Of a DNA stretch of 64,000 nucleotides, positions 49,320 to 61,081 are shown piece after piece. How positions within the stretch are numbered: position 1 is the stretch's first letter; each line of letters begins with the position of its first letter. This stretch comes from Rhizophagus clarus (taxonomy: Eukaryota; Glomeromycota; Glomeromycetes; Glomerales; Glomeraceae). The position numbers and the translations under genes were made by a program. The notes under the pieces were generated by a model. It searched no databases. It saw only the letters and a list, made by a program, of their open reading frames with translations, and was not told the origin of the DNA. The stretch lies in assembly GCA_015698045.1 (NCBI GenBank), contig BLAL01000257.1, positions 620,001 to 684,000 on the forward strand, in the 5' to 3' direction.

Positions 49320-51531
49320 TTACAGTATTTTATTTTAGTATCACTCATTATTAACAAGTCATTTATGTAAATTGAATAAATTTTATTATTAATAAATATT
49401 TACTTAATATTAAATAAAAGATTTTAAATTTGTTTTTTTTTTTGTTTAAGATGGCTCCATCGTTATTATTCTACTAGAACCAATAAGAGGATTCATTTAA
49501 TGCGATAAATTTTCGAAAAGGGAAAGTGTGCTAGGAAAATGTCAGCCTTTTAATGCCATTTGTATGAGATAGTGTGCATCAAATAATTTCAAAGTTGAAT
49601 GCAAGACGATGTTAACTATGTGATGGCTAAAGTTTAAAAACATTAATGCTTCGAAACATCAGATTGACGGCGCCACTGTACGTGTTTCACATCTACAGTA
49701 TTATATGATGATTTGTATTCTTGAAATTCCTTCAAAACAAGGTAAATCGACCGTAAATATTAAATAAACAGACTATTAAATCTGCTGTAATATGCGTTCT
49801 ATCCAGTATTTCATCGAGGATAAGGTGTTTGGCAATTTTGGATCGCGATTTTGATAATATTTAAATTTGTTTGGCTAGCTTCAATAATGGCGCTTTAGAG
49901 AGACAATATCGACCGGAACTACGTTAATCTCTTCTATATTTATGAGCCTGCTGTAATAGCGCTGAAACCTGTCTAGAGTAGTATAAGCAAAATCGATTTT
50001 CCAAGTTAATTGTCTTTGTTTATTACTGATTTTATCTTTACTCTTAATTTAGTATATTTATTAGGAGAATCTTGGTTGCGGTCAGAGCTGGAACTTATCA
50101 ACTGTTTGATTTCGACTTTAAATGGGTTCTTAATGAATTCTATTGAACAATATAGATGAAAAATATGATGATTCTGTGTACAGTAAATAAAAAATATCTA
50201 TATATGCCTATTAAAATAACCAATCATATGTCCCGTTAATCAAGAATCTGAAGATCATGAGGATTTTGAAGAAGCGTAAGCGTAGAATAAATAATTTTTC
50301 GTTAATAATGTGATGAAATGAGGCGCTAGTAGTAAGACATTTACGCTTTCATCAGGAAGTTTTTTCCGCTTAAAATCCACATGGAAATCCACATCATATA
50401 CCGTGGAAAATTGTGGAATTCCAAAATAATTCCAGTATTTTCCAGATACCCTGTGACGAAACGCGTGGTATTGTCGGCGTAGATCGAAAGTAGTATATAT
50501 GGATCCATGTAGGGCTATAGGAATATGTGGAATTCCACGTATTTCCAAACTAATCCATGTGGAATTGCATGATCTGATCTACCTAAAAATTTCCTGATGT
50601 TATAAATAAATAGATTTATTTGAACTGCACAGTGTCTGCACTACATGATTTTTTGAATTATTCTTCATATAAATTTTATTATTTAATTTTATATTCTAGT
50701 TACAACAATAACCATAGTTACCTTATAAATGAACATTTGAATTTCTTTTTTATAGAGAATATCTAATATTTAAAATTTTTATTGAATTAATTAAATAAGG
50801 AATTCCTTATAACACAATAATCTTAATTATTTTAAATTATTCCCAATAAAAAAAAAAAAAGAAAGAAAATTCGAATATAGCCCACATCCGATTCCGGTTA
50901 TGAGGCAAAAAAATTTATGATAAAATATTTCAAGCAGCTTCATAATTGAGGATTTTCAGGGTAGAAATGATAAGGCACGAGAACGTGTTTTCATTATTTC
51001 TGCATAAAGACGAATTAAATAATAAATATCGTAGAATTAAAAATTGATATAAAAAAGAAATATATTGAGAAAATGGCGCCAGATTTAGATAATCAAGAAC
51101 CCAGTGCTCAAATGGAAAGAATCGCAATAGATTCCAAAAGTATTATGGAAGGAAAGGAAATTTTACTCTTTTCCAAGATTGGCTCAAACATATAAGAAGG
51201 AAATAATATATATCATAAGTTGCTGGGTCCTCGTAATGATATGGAATCGTGATTTAATCTTGGCAAATATATTTAGGTTATTAAAAAAATTTTATTTATA
51301 TATGGAGACCCTGATTCTAGAATAAATTTTTCTGTTAAATTTACTCAATGTGCCAACTCCTTCACGTAAATATATACGTACGTGTTTCTTTTTAGATATT
51401 TAACGATTATTACACTGCATTTTTATTCTCAAGAAAACCTATCTTGAATAAATTTCAAGTAATAAAGTAGAATGCGTCTAATAAATGTATTTATTAAATA
51501 AATATTATAAATAATTAAATCATATTAAAAT
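49320..51531. other. Turn-around spacer between the + and - Hsp70 groups
   Basis: No supported gene. 50,370-50,580 repeats GGAATTCC and CCATGTGGAAT words in both orientations and gives a 97-codon minus-strand open frame (50,255-50,548) without domain character; I take it as repeat. The rest is AT-rich with no clear structure. Confidence 0.5.
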
Positions 51532-53788
51532 TTATTCATTTTTGATCGTAACATGATATTTTTCACCGGTTTTCTTATTTTCAGCTGTAGCCAAAATTTC
51601 AACAGTAGTAAAAGTTAAAGTAAATACTATTGTCATATCTTCCATATCTTCAACACTTGCATTCTCGGGTAACTCAATCTCCCAATTACGAAGTAAACTC
51701 ACTTCAGGATCATCACAATATTTTGCATCTGGATTATCTGTAACGTACATATCAAAACTTATTTTTTGTTGTAACACTGATAATGGCTTGAACTCTTTGA
51801 CAATCTTTTCATCCATAGATATTTGTTTCCCACGTTGTACTAATTTTTCGAAAGTAATAACTTTTCCATTTGGAAGTCTTTGCGAAAGTGGATCAGATGA
51901 TTGCCAATTTCGCACTACATCAGTGCCTAAATTTTTTTAAAAAAAAAGAAATTGAGATTCACGAAAGTTATAATGATTATAATATACATCAAGATATTTA
52001 CCATATGTTCGTTTTAATACACGATCTTTAACAGTATCTTCCCTAAGTCCGTATAAAACTCCTAAACCGAAGTATAAAAGTAGTAAAAATATAAATTAAA
52101 TGAGATTAATAAAAAAATCAAAAAAAAAAAAAATTATTTACCTCCTTTGACGACTGTAGCAGTAGGATTAGCAGGAACTGAAATATTTGGAACTCTATTA
52201 CTAAACTCTTCTCTAATTCTATGTTGTAAATATTTAGATTCACTAAATCCTCCTACTAAAAACATAGCAGAACATTTTTTCTTACTTTTGTCCAATTGTC
52301 CCCTGATCAGACATATAATTTTATCTATAACGGGATCAAACAACCCTTTAATATCCTTTTGACTAAGTTCGAATTGCCAGCCTGATTCAATTAATTTCTC
52401 CCTTTCTCCTTTTTTTACGTAATCTTTTATTGCTGGTAATACAACATCTAACTCGTAAGCGAATTGCGTATCTTTTTCAGTGCCTGTAAAAGGTATTTTC
52501 GCCTGTTCACAAAATTCTTGTACAAAATATTGTAATTGACCGTAATGATTTTTTCTTATTGAATCTATTACAGATTTGCCTACTTTTTCCCCAACAAGCT
52601 CAAGATATGCTTCATCTATACGGCTTGACCCACAACAATCTCCTGTACGTTCAGTCATTTCGCTCAATCTCCTATCTTCTAATAGTTCTCGCATTGTTAA
52701 ATCCACAGTGCCACCACCACAGTCGACAATCATGAACAAATCTATATAATTGTGATTAAACAAATTTGATAAAAATCAAGAATTATGTTTGTTAATTGTA
52801 ATTACTAACCTCCCGGATTCAAATTATGTTCTGATATTGAATTTAAACATTGGATTGACGCCGCTTCCGCTAATTAAGAAATTGTATTTAATACAGTACT
52901 ATATATTTTTTTCGTATAAGCTTGCTGCTTGCGTAAATAATTGATTCTACATACGTTCTGTTATAATTCTAATATTATTGCTATCTTTGTCTTTCAATAG
53001 ACCTGCATCAAAAACACATTCACGAAATGCTTCAATTGCTTCGTCATCAAATTCAGCAGGGACCTTAGAAATAAATAAATGATTAATCAAAATCTTCATT
53101 CCTAATAAACTTAAAATCTAATGCTTACTGTAAGTATATATAACACATTTCTTTCAAAATCCAAATTTAGCCAACGTTTCTTCAAACTTTCTTTAACATC
53201 ATTACCCAATTTTTTCATGAAATCTCTAATAACAATTTTATAATTTAATTTTCTAGGCAAAATAGGTTTTTCACTTTCTTTAATTGATTTTAGTAAGTGT
53301 AATTTAAATAATTCAATAGGAGTTGATGAAGATTTAGGTATTTTGGAAGAGGAAAAAAGACGTTTTTTCTGTTTCGGTTTTTCGGCTAGTGCAGAGTATC
53401 CCCATAATTTAACATCACTATAGTTATCATTATATTTTACTACTGTTGGAGTTTTAAAATGAGATTCATAATCTTTCCAACCATCTTGAACTATGATTTC
53501 ATCAGGCTTTGATTTGTGAGCATATGCGTATCCCTAAAAATTTATGTGACAAACGTTATAAAATGTTATAAATTAAAAATATTCTTTTAAATCACAAAAT
53601 ATGTTAAAGTTTATCAAATTATTTAATTCATGTTCTTACAGAGTAAGTTGTTCCAAAATCTTAAAAAAGAAAAAAAAATATAATATATATTATTAAATAA
53701 AAGTTTTGTTAAAAAATTACGAAATTTTTGATGAGAAAATCATACCTATAGCAACGACCACTTGAATATCATCATCCAGTTCTGACAT
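51532..53788 (-). CDS. HSPA12-like Hsp70 family ATPase, gene H (second intron layout)
   Basis: Eight exons on the minus strand: 53,788-53,746; 53,659-53,640; 53,533-53,129; 53,063-52,955; 52,869-52,810; 52,741-52,142; 52,061-52,002; 51,926-51,532, in one frame, 563 residues. Start MSELDDDIQVVVAI. DFGTTYS, TEPEAASIQC, VDCGGGTVDLT and FLVGGFSESKYL are intact. Compared with A to G it lacks the intron after the KLGN-type helix, has one between LT and VPAEF instead, and has two extra introns after VVKG and after RTYG. A lysine-rich insertion (KPKQKKRLFSSSKIPKSSS) sits in exon 3. The C-terminal beta part (VVRNWQSSDPLSQRLPNGK to KTGEKYHVTIKNE) is shorter and diverged. An older subfamily, with I. Confidence 0.87.
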
Positions 53789-54520
53789 TATTTATTTAAT
53801 AATTATTTTGTAAAAAAAAAAAAAAAAAAAAAAATTTTTTTTTTTTTTCCTGCAGCAGAATTTTATGCTTAGTTATATCATCATTATCTGCAATATCCAA
53901 TCCGTTGTGAAACGTTATATGCGTTTTATGCCCATTGTTTCCTTTTTGAAAAATCTTCCCACAAGGGTTGACTCACTCATTAAATGAACATTTTATCTTG
54001 ATTCATATGACAAAAACGAAACAAAGAAATGTACAGAAATGTGATTAAATCGAAATAACCTTTAAGGGATTTTTTTTTGGCTTGTTTCTTAAAAAAACAA
54101 AAAAAACTTTATTTTTATTCAACAATAATATCAGGATTATGATTGATTGTTATTTTTAATTATGATTCCGTTATAGTAAGTCTATGACCGGGGGTTTATG
54201 AGTCCGGATTCTCCGGATTCTAAAAAAAATCAAAGTAACCGGGTATAGGTTAGTTCAAATATTTTGTAATAAGCTTTTTTTTCACGAGTTTTTGTGGCAC
54301 AGCAAATTAATGAAAAATATGCACGAAATGTTGAAACTTGAATATATTTTTAAGAAATTAATCTGAACTTTAATCTTTTATTTTAGATTGTAATTTTCAA
54401 TTCATAAATAGGTTAATGTCGATCTTAGTTTATTCATTATTATAGTACTACATGATACAAATACATAGATGATAATTGATAATGCATAGCCAACATTGAA
54501 CAATGATTAAGAAAAAATAA
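53789..54520. promoter_or_regulatory. Upstream region of gene H with the shared module, reversed
   Basis: An A23T14 run at 53,812-53,848 lies just upstream of the H start. TGTGAAACGTTA (53,906-53,917) and CCCATTGTTTCC (53,931-53,942) form the shared module, but on the + strand, that is pointing away from gene H, unlike its orientation before A and C. Beyond it to 54,520 I see nothing of note apart from two TCCGGATTC words near 54,213. Confidence 0.5.
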
Positions 54521-54832
54521 ATAAAATATAATAACTTAGCCCAGTAAACTTCCTATAGGTCCGAAACTGTCCGAAACCTCCGAAACCTTAATTTGGAAAT
54601 ACTTTTATAGATCAAATTAAGCAACACTTCATTTTCATAAAAATAATTATTTCTTTGCAAGAGTTAATGAATTGATATTTTCATCCTTTCCGATTATGAA
54701 AATCACGTAAATCGGCACACCATTTTTATCTGTAAAACATTTATCGTTAAATATTATTAGATCAAGCTCATTAAACGAATAAGTGGAAATTTTAATAAAC
54801 AATAGGTATTTACCGTAAAAATGCTCGTTGTT
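54521..54832 (-). pseudogene. Decayed 3' part of gene I
   Basis: Downstream of the gene I stop the minus strand still reads short protein-like pieces: after an acceptor near 54,733, DKNGVPIYVIFIIGKDENIN and SLTLAKK to a stop near 54,647. It is not the paralogous C-terminal beta domain in any form I can align, so it may be an unrelated exon or noise. Confidence 0.3.
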
Positions 54833-56619
54833 CTATTTCTTTATCTCTTTAAATCCGTATAGAATACCTAGGCGAAGAAATCAATATCATCATTTTTCGA
54901 TGTACATATTTAAATATCGAACATAATGAAAAATCAGGTTTACCTCCATTTACAACCGATGCAATAGGACGAGGTGGAACTAAAATACTTGGGACAATCT
55001 CATCAAATTCTTCTCTAATTCTACTTTGTAAATATTTAGATTCGCTAAAACCTCCTATTAAAAATATTGCTGGACATTCATTTTCACTTTTTTCTAATTG
55101 ATTCCTAATCAAATGGATAATCTTATCTATAGTCGGATCGAACATCCCTTTAATATCCTCGAAATTAATTTCAATTAACCATTCTGATTCTTCTAATTTA
55201 CTCCTTTCCTCTTCTTTGACATATTGTTGTATTGCTGGTAATATTTCTTCTAAATCGAATTCAACAGGCTGCTGTAAATCTTCTTTTATTCCTGTAAACG
55301 GTATTTTTACATGTTTACAAAATTCTTGTACAAAATATTGTAGTTGTTCATGATGATTTTCTTTCACTGATTCAATTGCAGACGTTCCTACTATTTCACC
55401 AATGAATTTAAGAAATGCCTGATCCACGCAACCTGATCCGCAATAATCTCCCATACGCTCTTTTGGTGCACCCAATGTCTCATCTTCTAATACTTCAAAT
55501 GTTGTTAAGTCTACTGTATTATCTCCGCAGTCGACAACCACAAATGAAGTTACTATAATAAGCAGGTAAAATTAAAAAAAACAGTAGTAAAATTTAATTT
55601 TCATTAATAATAAGTTACTAACCTGGAATTAATTCATGCTCTTCTTTAATTACTGAATCCAAATAATAGATCGCTGCTGCTTCGGCTGTTCATTGATAAT
55701 TAAGAAAGTCACGTTATTTGACCGACTTAACAGTACATAATAATAGCTTATAGGTAGTTATACTGATACATACGTTCTGTCGTAATTCTGAGATTATCCT
55801 TCAAAAAACCTGCATTAAGAGCACATTCACGAAATGTTTCTATTGTTTTATCATCAAATTCCGCAGGAACCTTTTTATTAATTTAAAAAAAAATTATTAT
55901 TTTGTAATTAAATTAATTAAATTTCAAATAAATTATGATGAAATTTGATACTTACTGTAAGTACGACTAATACATTATTATAAAAATCCAAATTTTGCCA
56001 ATGACGAATTAAAATCTCTCTAATATCATCACTTAATTCTTTCATAAAATCTTTAACAATATTTTTAAAATCTAATCCATCAGGCAAAAAAGGTTTTTCC
56101 TTTTCTTTTAAGGATTCTAACAAATGTAATTTAAACAATTCAATAGGTTTAAACGTTCTTTTGATATCAGAGTCAGTACCGTTAGGTTCAGCAGAAGATG
56201 ATTTTTTTTTCTTTTTTGGTTTTTCAATTAATGCGGGATATCCCCATGACTTTATAGTAGTATAAGAATCATCTTTATACTTTATGATAGTTGGAGTTTT
56301 AAAACGAGCTCCAAAATTTTCCCAATCACTTCGAACTATGATTTCTTCAGGATTAGATTTGTGAGCATACGCATATCCCTTAAATTTATATCATGTAAGA
56401 ATAAAATCAAGTTATTAAGAGATTTCATAAGATTGTCGTAAAAAAAAATAACTCTTACTGAAAAGTTTGTTCCAAAGTCTTATAAAAAAATAACATCATA
56501 TGAATAAGTATTATTAGTTAAAGTCCGTTTTATCAAAACTGCAAAATATAAAAAAAATCATAACCATTATTACCGATAGTAGCAACCACTCGAATATTAT
56601 TATTGTCTTTTCCTGACAT
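54833..56619 (-). CDS. Truncated HSPA12-like Hsp70 family protein, gene I
   Basis: Exons 56,619-56,574; 56,478-56,459; 56,378-55,956; 55,870-55,774; 55,685-55,623; 55,552-54,944; 54,867-54,833: one frame, 430 residues. The intron layout matches H up to the RGAAIYG-equivalent (GGILYGFKEIKK), where a stop ends the protein, so the whole C-terminal beta domain is absent. The phosphate-1 loop is DFGTNFS, and phosphate-2 is VDCGDNTVDLT instead of VDCGGGTVDLT: two of the three glycines that wrap the ATP phosphates are replaced. FLIGGFSESKYL remains. This predicts a weak or dead ATPase, either a pseudogene on its way out or a pseudoenzyme. It is divergently paired with J; starts are 458 bases apart. 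Confidence 0.7.
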
Positions 56620-57077
56620 TATTTTTGAAATATATTTGCCAAATTGAATTGAATTTTTGCAGTCAAGAATATTATATATATCGCGTAGATATCGATGATC
56701 TGTGAAACGTCACAATGCATGATTGTTGCCATGCCATTTTTGAATTGACAAAATAGTCAATGAATGAAATATCAATGGGAATTTCTTGCTCATATGAACA
56801 TTTATATAACCAAAAAAAGAAGTAAAAAATTGTTATTAACTGAAATAAGTGAAAAACTTGATTTAACCTGTTTATTGAGATTCTACGGATAATGAAGATG
56901 GAATATTTTTAAATATTTTTACTAAAATTAATCTATAGAAGGCTTATCTTACATGATATGCACTTTGCAGGGAATTATTTATACTTTTGTCGGAATTGAA
57001 ATCGCTTATGGCATTTTTATATAGCCATTCTTTTCTTGTTTATTTTTTTTCACGATTATATTATCATAATTTTCGTC
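56620..57077. promoter_or_regulatory. Bidirectional promoter region between I and J
   Basis: The 458 bases between the divergent starts contain GATGATCTGTGAAACGTCAC (56,694-56,713) and TTGTTGCCATGCCATTTT (from 56,723), the shared module. The same arrangement recurs before K (59,714-59,775) and before L (62,110-62,155). No other gene is present. Confidence 0.65.
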
Positions 57078-58140
57078 ATGGTAGACAGCTGTTGTCTTTG
57101 CGTTGACCTCAAGTAAGAAAATATGCCAAATTTAAACTACCGTCTTCGAATAAACATTCACATAGTTTTATATTGTTAATTAGGAACGGTACTTTTATGC
57201 TGGCGTTCATTAGTTTTGTATGTTCTTTACTCTTTGTCTTGAAACATTTTAATTATATTATAAACCAATACTTACTTCTGTCCCTTTGAAATAATACAGA
57301 TATTATATTTCGTCGCTGGCTTTCTTTCACGAGATTATGTTGCACTTTTTGTTTATTTCATTGTCGTGGGAATTTTTTGTTTAATTGGATTCATGGGTGT
57401 AACAAAGGTATATTTTTTTTCATCAATGCCATTCTAATATTTTAAATTCTTTCGCTTATGCCTATTTTACCAAATTAGGGTGACGCAAGTTTTGTCAAAC
57501 TATTTGCAATTGTATACTGGCTAACAGTCGTTGTTAGTTTTGTATTGACTGTTTTGATAGGCGTAGCATTGTTTACTGCTAACGTTCTTAATCCAAAAGA
57601 TTGGTGCAAAACATCTGAAGAACTAGAAACATGTATTACTTTTGTCGTCACTGCCAAGTTTCTTGTAGTAATATTATCGGGTGCTAAAAATCTTCTAGAG
57701 GTATTGATAACATTAGATGATTTTATTGATTTATTATTCGCTTTTATTTATAATTTTCTTTGATGAATACTCCGGCCATACAGCTTCATTACGGTTTCGT
57801 GATCCAGTCATATTGCAATAGCCTCGGAGACGATCAAAAGAATCGCGGAAATAATGAGTCCCCTGATAACAAAAGTGATCCACTTAATAACAATAGTGAT
57901 AACAGTGGAGGACCATCTAATAACAATAGAGTGTCACTTAATAACAATAGAGGGCCATCTAATAACAATAGAGAGTACTTTGATAACGATAGAGTGCACA
58001 TTGATAACGGTATAGTGCGCTATATGAACGATAGAGGGCTCTTTAATAACGATAGGGATCGCTTTAATAACGATAGAGATCGCCTTAATAACAACAATAG
58101 GATAATGTATGGTGCAACAGTACAATATCATTTACTGTAG
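57078..58140 (+). CDS. Four-TM membrane protein with an Asn-rich repeat tail, gene J
   Basis: Exons 57,078-57,112; 57,184-57,217; 57,300-57,407; 57,479-57,700; 57,784-58,140, giving 251 residues. N-terminus MVDSCCLCVDLKNGT, then four hydrophobic segments: around 14-32, 40-56, 76-98 and 118-133 (residue numbers approximate). The loop between TM3 and TM4 has two Cys (DWCKTSEELETC) that may pair. The layout and CCxC start resemble LAPTM-type endolysosomal membrane proteins; this is inference from shape. The last exon differs from K and L: after LHYGFVIQSYC the PPxY tail is replaced by about 11 copies of a seven-residue unit such as NNNRGPS or NNDRDRF, encoded by a 21-bp minisatellite. Shares its upstream region with gene I. 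Confidence 0.8.
57866..58107 (+). repeat. Coding 21-bp minisatellite in gene J
   Basis: Units of AATAACAATAGAGGGCCATCT and variants, about 11 copies, in frame with the last exon of J. The period is a multiple of three, so copy number changes keep the frame. Encodes Asn-rich hydrophilic heptads. Confidence 0.8.
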
Positions 58141-58779
58141 TTATATAGCACTAACGTTTCATTTTGGATTATGTAAATTATATATATATATATGCATGTA
58201 TATTTGGTTAATAATATGTATTTTATTTTTACAAATAAATTTTTGCTGTCTCTAACATTAAAGTTTTCCAGGCATGATTATTATTTTTTTTTTTGGCCTT
58301 TTTATATAAAACTTTTCATTGTTGAGCAGTCCAGATGCAGAAACCAAAGAGGGTTTGCGTAATATTCTTACTTCATTTGATTCGTCTTCTGAAACATGGT
58401 TAGATCTTGCTGGTTCTTATTCGTCATCAAGATTAGAATTTGATAAACTCTCGACTAACGTGTCCATTGAAAAACTAAATAGTAGTTTTTTATAATACAT
58501 TAAATACAGAGATTATGCGTTTCTCGAGAATCACGTGACTTTACAGATTTTGGTTAGGACCGTCTTCCGTCAATCTGGTCAATCTGATAATCCAACTGTT
58601 CATCCGTGGATATCCGATGATCCGTTTTGTTTTTTAATCCATTATGGCTGACGATTACGATGATTAATGTGCTAATTTATTAAATAACATAAAGACCAAA
58701 GTCCATAGAGGGAATTTGATAAAGATAAATGATTTTTGGTAAATTCTTGTGAATTATTGGGAAAATATACATGAACTAG
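58141..58779. other. J downstream region with an orphan exon-like frame
   Basis: TTTGCTGTCTC and GTTTTCCAG words (58,243-58,275) match the 3' flank of L. From about 58,326 to 58,495 the + strand reads SSPDAETKEGLRNILTSF, then SSSETWLDLAGSYSSSRLEF and IEKLNSSFL to a stop: coding-like, preceded by an AG, without an ATG. It could be a last exon of a lost gene. CACGTG at 58,532-58,537. Confidence 0.4.
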
Positions 58780-59100
58780 AAATTAACAAGTGTGATTTAA
58801 ACAATTATATAGGTATCAGAACTAGTAATCTTTCAATTAAATACAGAATATCCCCACTTTATGACGGCGATCATAATTTCTTTAGGGGAGCGTGATACAC
58901 ATATTCTTAAATTTATATTATGAAAGAATTATTAAAGGATTTCATAAAATTTATCTTACTGAAAATTTTGTTACGAAGTCGTATAAAAAGAATTTCGTTT
59001 ATCTGTTATTTGAAACTGCATAATATAATAATAATAATCATCAATTAGTTAACGACAACCACTCGAATGTTCTTTACCAAAATTACGGAAATAATTAAAA
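58780..59100 (-). pseudogene. 5' remnant of an Hsp70-like gene (copy of gene I)
   Basis: Aligned with gene I on the minus strand: a piece of exon 3 (58,790-58,890, with AATATCCCCACTTTATGA matching the I sequence), the exon 2 region (CTTACTGAAAATTTTGTTAC near 58,955) and the exon 1 region (GACAACCACTCGAATGTTCT near 59,047). No open frame is left, and the ATPase core and C-terminus are gone. It sits in the same divergent position relative to K as gene I does to J. Confidence 0.65.
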
Positions 59101-60089
59101 AATACAAAATCATAATTTCGGAATTATTATTACAAAGATAGAGATGTCAAAAAAGCCCGTAAACATGTGATTTTGTCATATATGACGCAATTGTGACCTT
59201 TTTCGTATTTTTACAATTATACAGATATTACTATGGAATTCTTCTCGAAAGGACCTATTGCAATGGTTATGTATTGAGCGAATCAAAACTTGCAAAAGTT
59301 ATTGTTAGAAATCGTCTTTAGAAATGTAAATAAGTTGAATCTCTTGGAAGATTATCATACAATAGATACAATAGCCAAGAATTATAATAATTTAATTGTT
59401 TTATTTTTTTAAGTACAATTGAACAAAATTTATTGTTTAAACTCTAAGTTTATATTACATTTTACTTAATTCAATGCCCAATTATCTTCCAGCAAAAAGT
59501 TGAAACTTAAGAAAGAATCAAGCCCAGGAATGTAGCTTCTCATCATAATGCTGGTTTAGTTCTTTAAAGCAGTTTCATGATGTTATTCGGATTTTTGTTT
59601 TTATTTTTTCTTTATTTCTTAAAAATAAATAAAATAATATTTTAATTCCAAATTAAAATATCGAGATTTTCATTTATGTCGAGTTAAACTTAGGATTGTG
59701 TCACGTAGCTATCGATGATCTGTGAAACGTCACGATATGCATGTAGGGATCAAAGACCATTGATTCCATTTTCGAAAGAAAGTGTCAATAAAGAATTTTG
59801 TATCATAAAAAGTTAATGAATAAACCTATTTTTAATAGTATAAGAATTTCTTGGCGTAATTTTACTCATATGAACATTTCATATAATCAAAAAAGGATTT
59901 GAAAAATATGACAAACATATGCAATTTGAAGAGATTCTGTAGATAACAAAGATAATCTAGTATTTAATAAATTAACGCATATCCGATATCTCATACAGTG
60001 GCGTATTGCTTATATATAACCATTCTTGTTATCTTCATTTCTTTCACAAATTATATGATTCCCTAAGGTTATTACTGATAATTTTCATC
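59101..60089. promoter_or_regulatory. Spacer with the upstream module of gene K
   Basis: GATGATCTGTGAAACGTCAC (59,714-59,733) and GACCATTGATTCCATTTTCG (59,755-59,774), about 330 bases before the K start. The preceding part (59,101-59,700) shows nothing recognisable. Confidence 0.6.
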
Positions 60090-61081
60090 ATGTTAAATAA
60101 ATGTTGTTTCTGTATCGACCTCAAGTAAGAAAATATGCCTAATTTATACTATTATCCGGTACATGTGATTTTTTATAATAAATTATGGTTATAATAAATC
60201 GTGTATCAGGCGTACCAGATGTTGAAATCACGTGATATCGGATAACTATTAATTACTTTCGCTATTAATTACTTTCGAATAAACATTCACAACCTTTTTG
60301 TCGATAATTAGGTCAGGTACTCTTGTCTCGGCGTTTATTAGTTTTGTATGTTTAAAGAAGCTCCTTGCCTTGAAACATTTTAGATCAAAAGACAAATAAT
60401 ATAATTCATTGTTATACTCTTATCCCTGTCCCTTTGAAACAACACAGATGTTCCATTTCTTCCTTGCCTTCTTTTTATTCTTTCAGAATCATAAATACGA
60501 AAGTGGTATTTTTTTTATCGCTAGCATTATTATTCTAATTGGATTCATCGGCGTGCTGAAGGTATATTTTCCATTAACGCTATTACATTTGAATATTCAA
60601 GGTTATCATCAACTTCGCTTGCTAACGTCTTATTTTACCAATCAGGATGACGAAAAAACGGTCAAAAATTTTGCCAATAGCTACTTGTACATAATATTCG
60701 GACGATTTTACAGGGCTTAATCGTATATGCTCAGTTCTTTCTTGATCCTAAAATAACTTGCAAGAGAATGATTGAAAATCATGAAACAGATATGGATTTG
60801 GAAACATGTATTTCTTTCTTAAACAGTTTGGAAATTTCTGTATACCTATTTTTTATTCTTGTTTTTCTTATAGAGGTATTTGATAACATTGGATGATTCT
60901 ATAATTTATTTTTATTTTATGTATAATTATAATTTTCATTGATGATTACTTCGTCCATATATAGCTTTATTTCTATTGCGTGATCTGCTCATATCACTTG
61001 AAGCTCATAAAAGATGATATAGAAAGGCTTCTTAATGATTTTCGACCTCCATCCTATGGTTCGAATCAAATTCCAGCATGA
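60090..61081 (+). pseudogene. Four-TM membrane protein, gene K, frame-shifted
   Basis: Exons by comparison with L: 60,090-60,124; 60,312-60,345; 60,448-60,561; 60,646-60,875; 60,965-61,081. Exon 4 is 230 bases where the frame needs a multiple of three; a shift near 60,711-60,716 (around TTTTACAGGGC) gives a stop within a few codons. Beyond it the second frame continues with CKRMIENHETDMDLETC and runs on into exon 5, which ends RPPSYGSNQIPA with the PPxY motif. N-terminus MLNKCCFCIDLKSGT. So it is either a young pseudogene or an assembly error of one base in a host gene that otherwise keeps all splice sites. Confidence 0.7.

Noticed and set aside
50255-50548. 97-codon minus-strand open frame
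   Set aside because: Built on GGAATTCC and CCATGTGGAAT repeat words; no domain.
57934-58131. Minus-strand open frame rich in Ile/Val opposite the J tail
   Set aside because: Shadow of the 21-bp coding repeat on the + strand.
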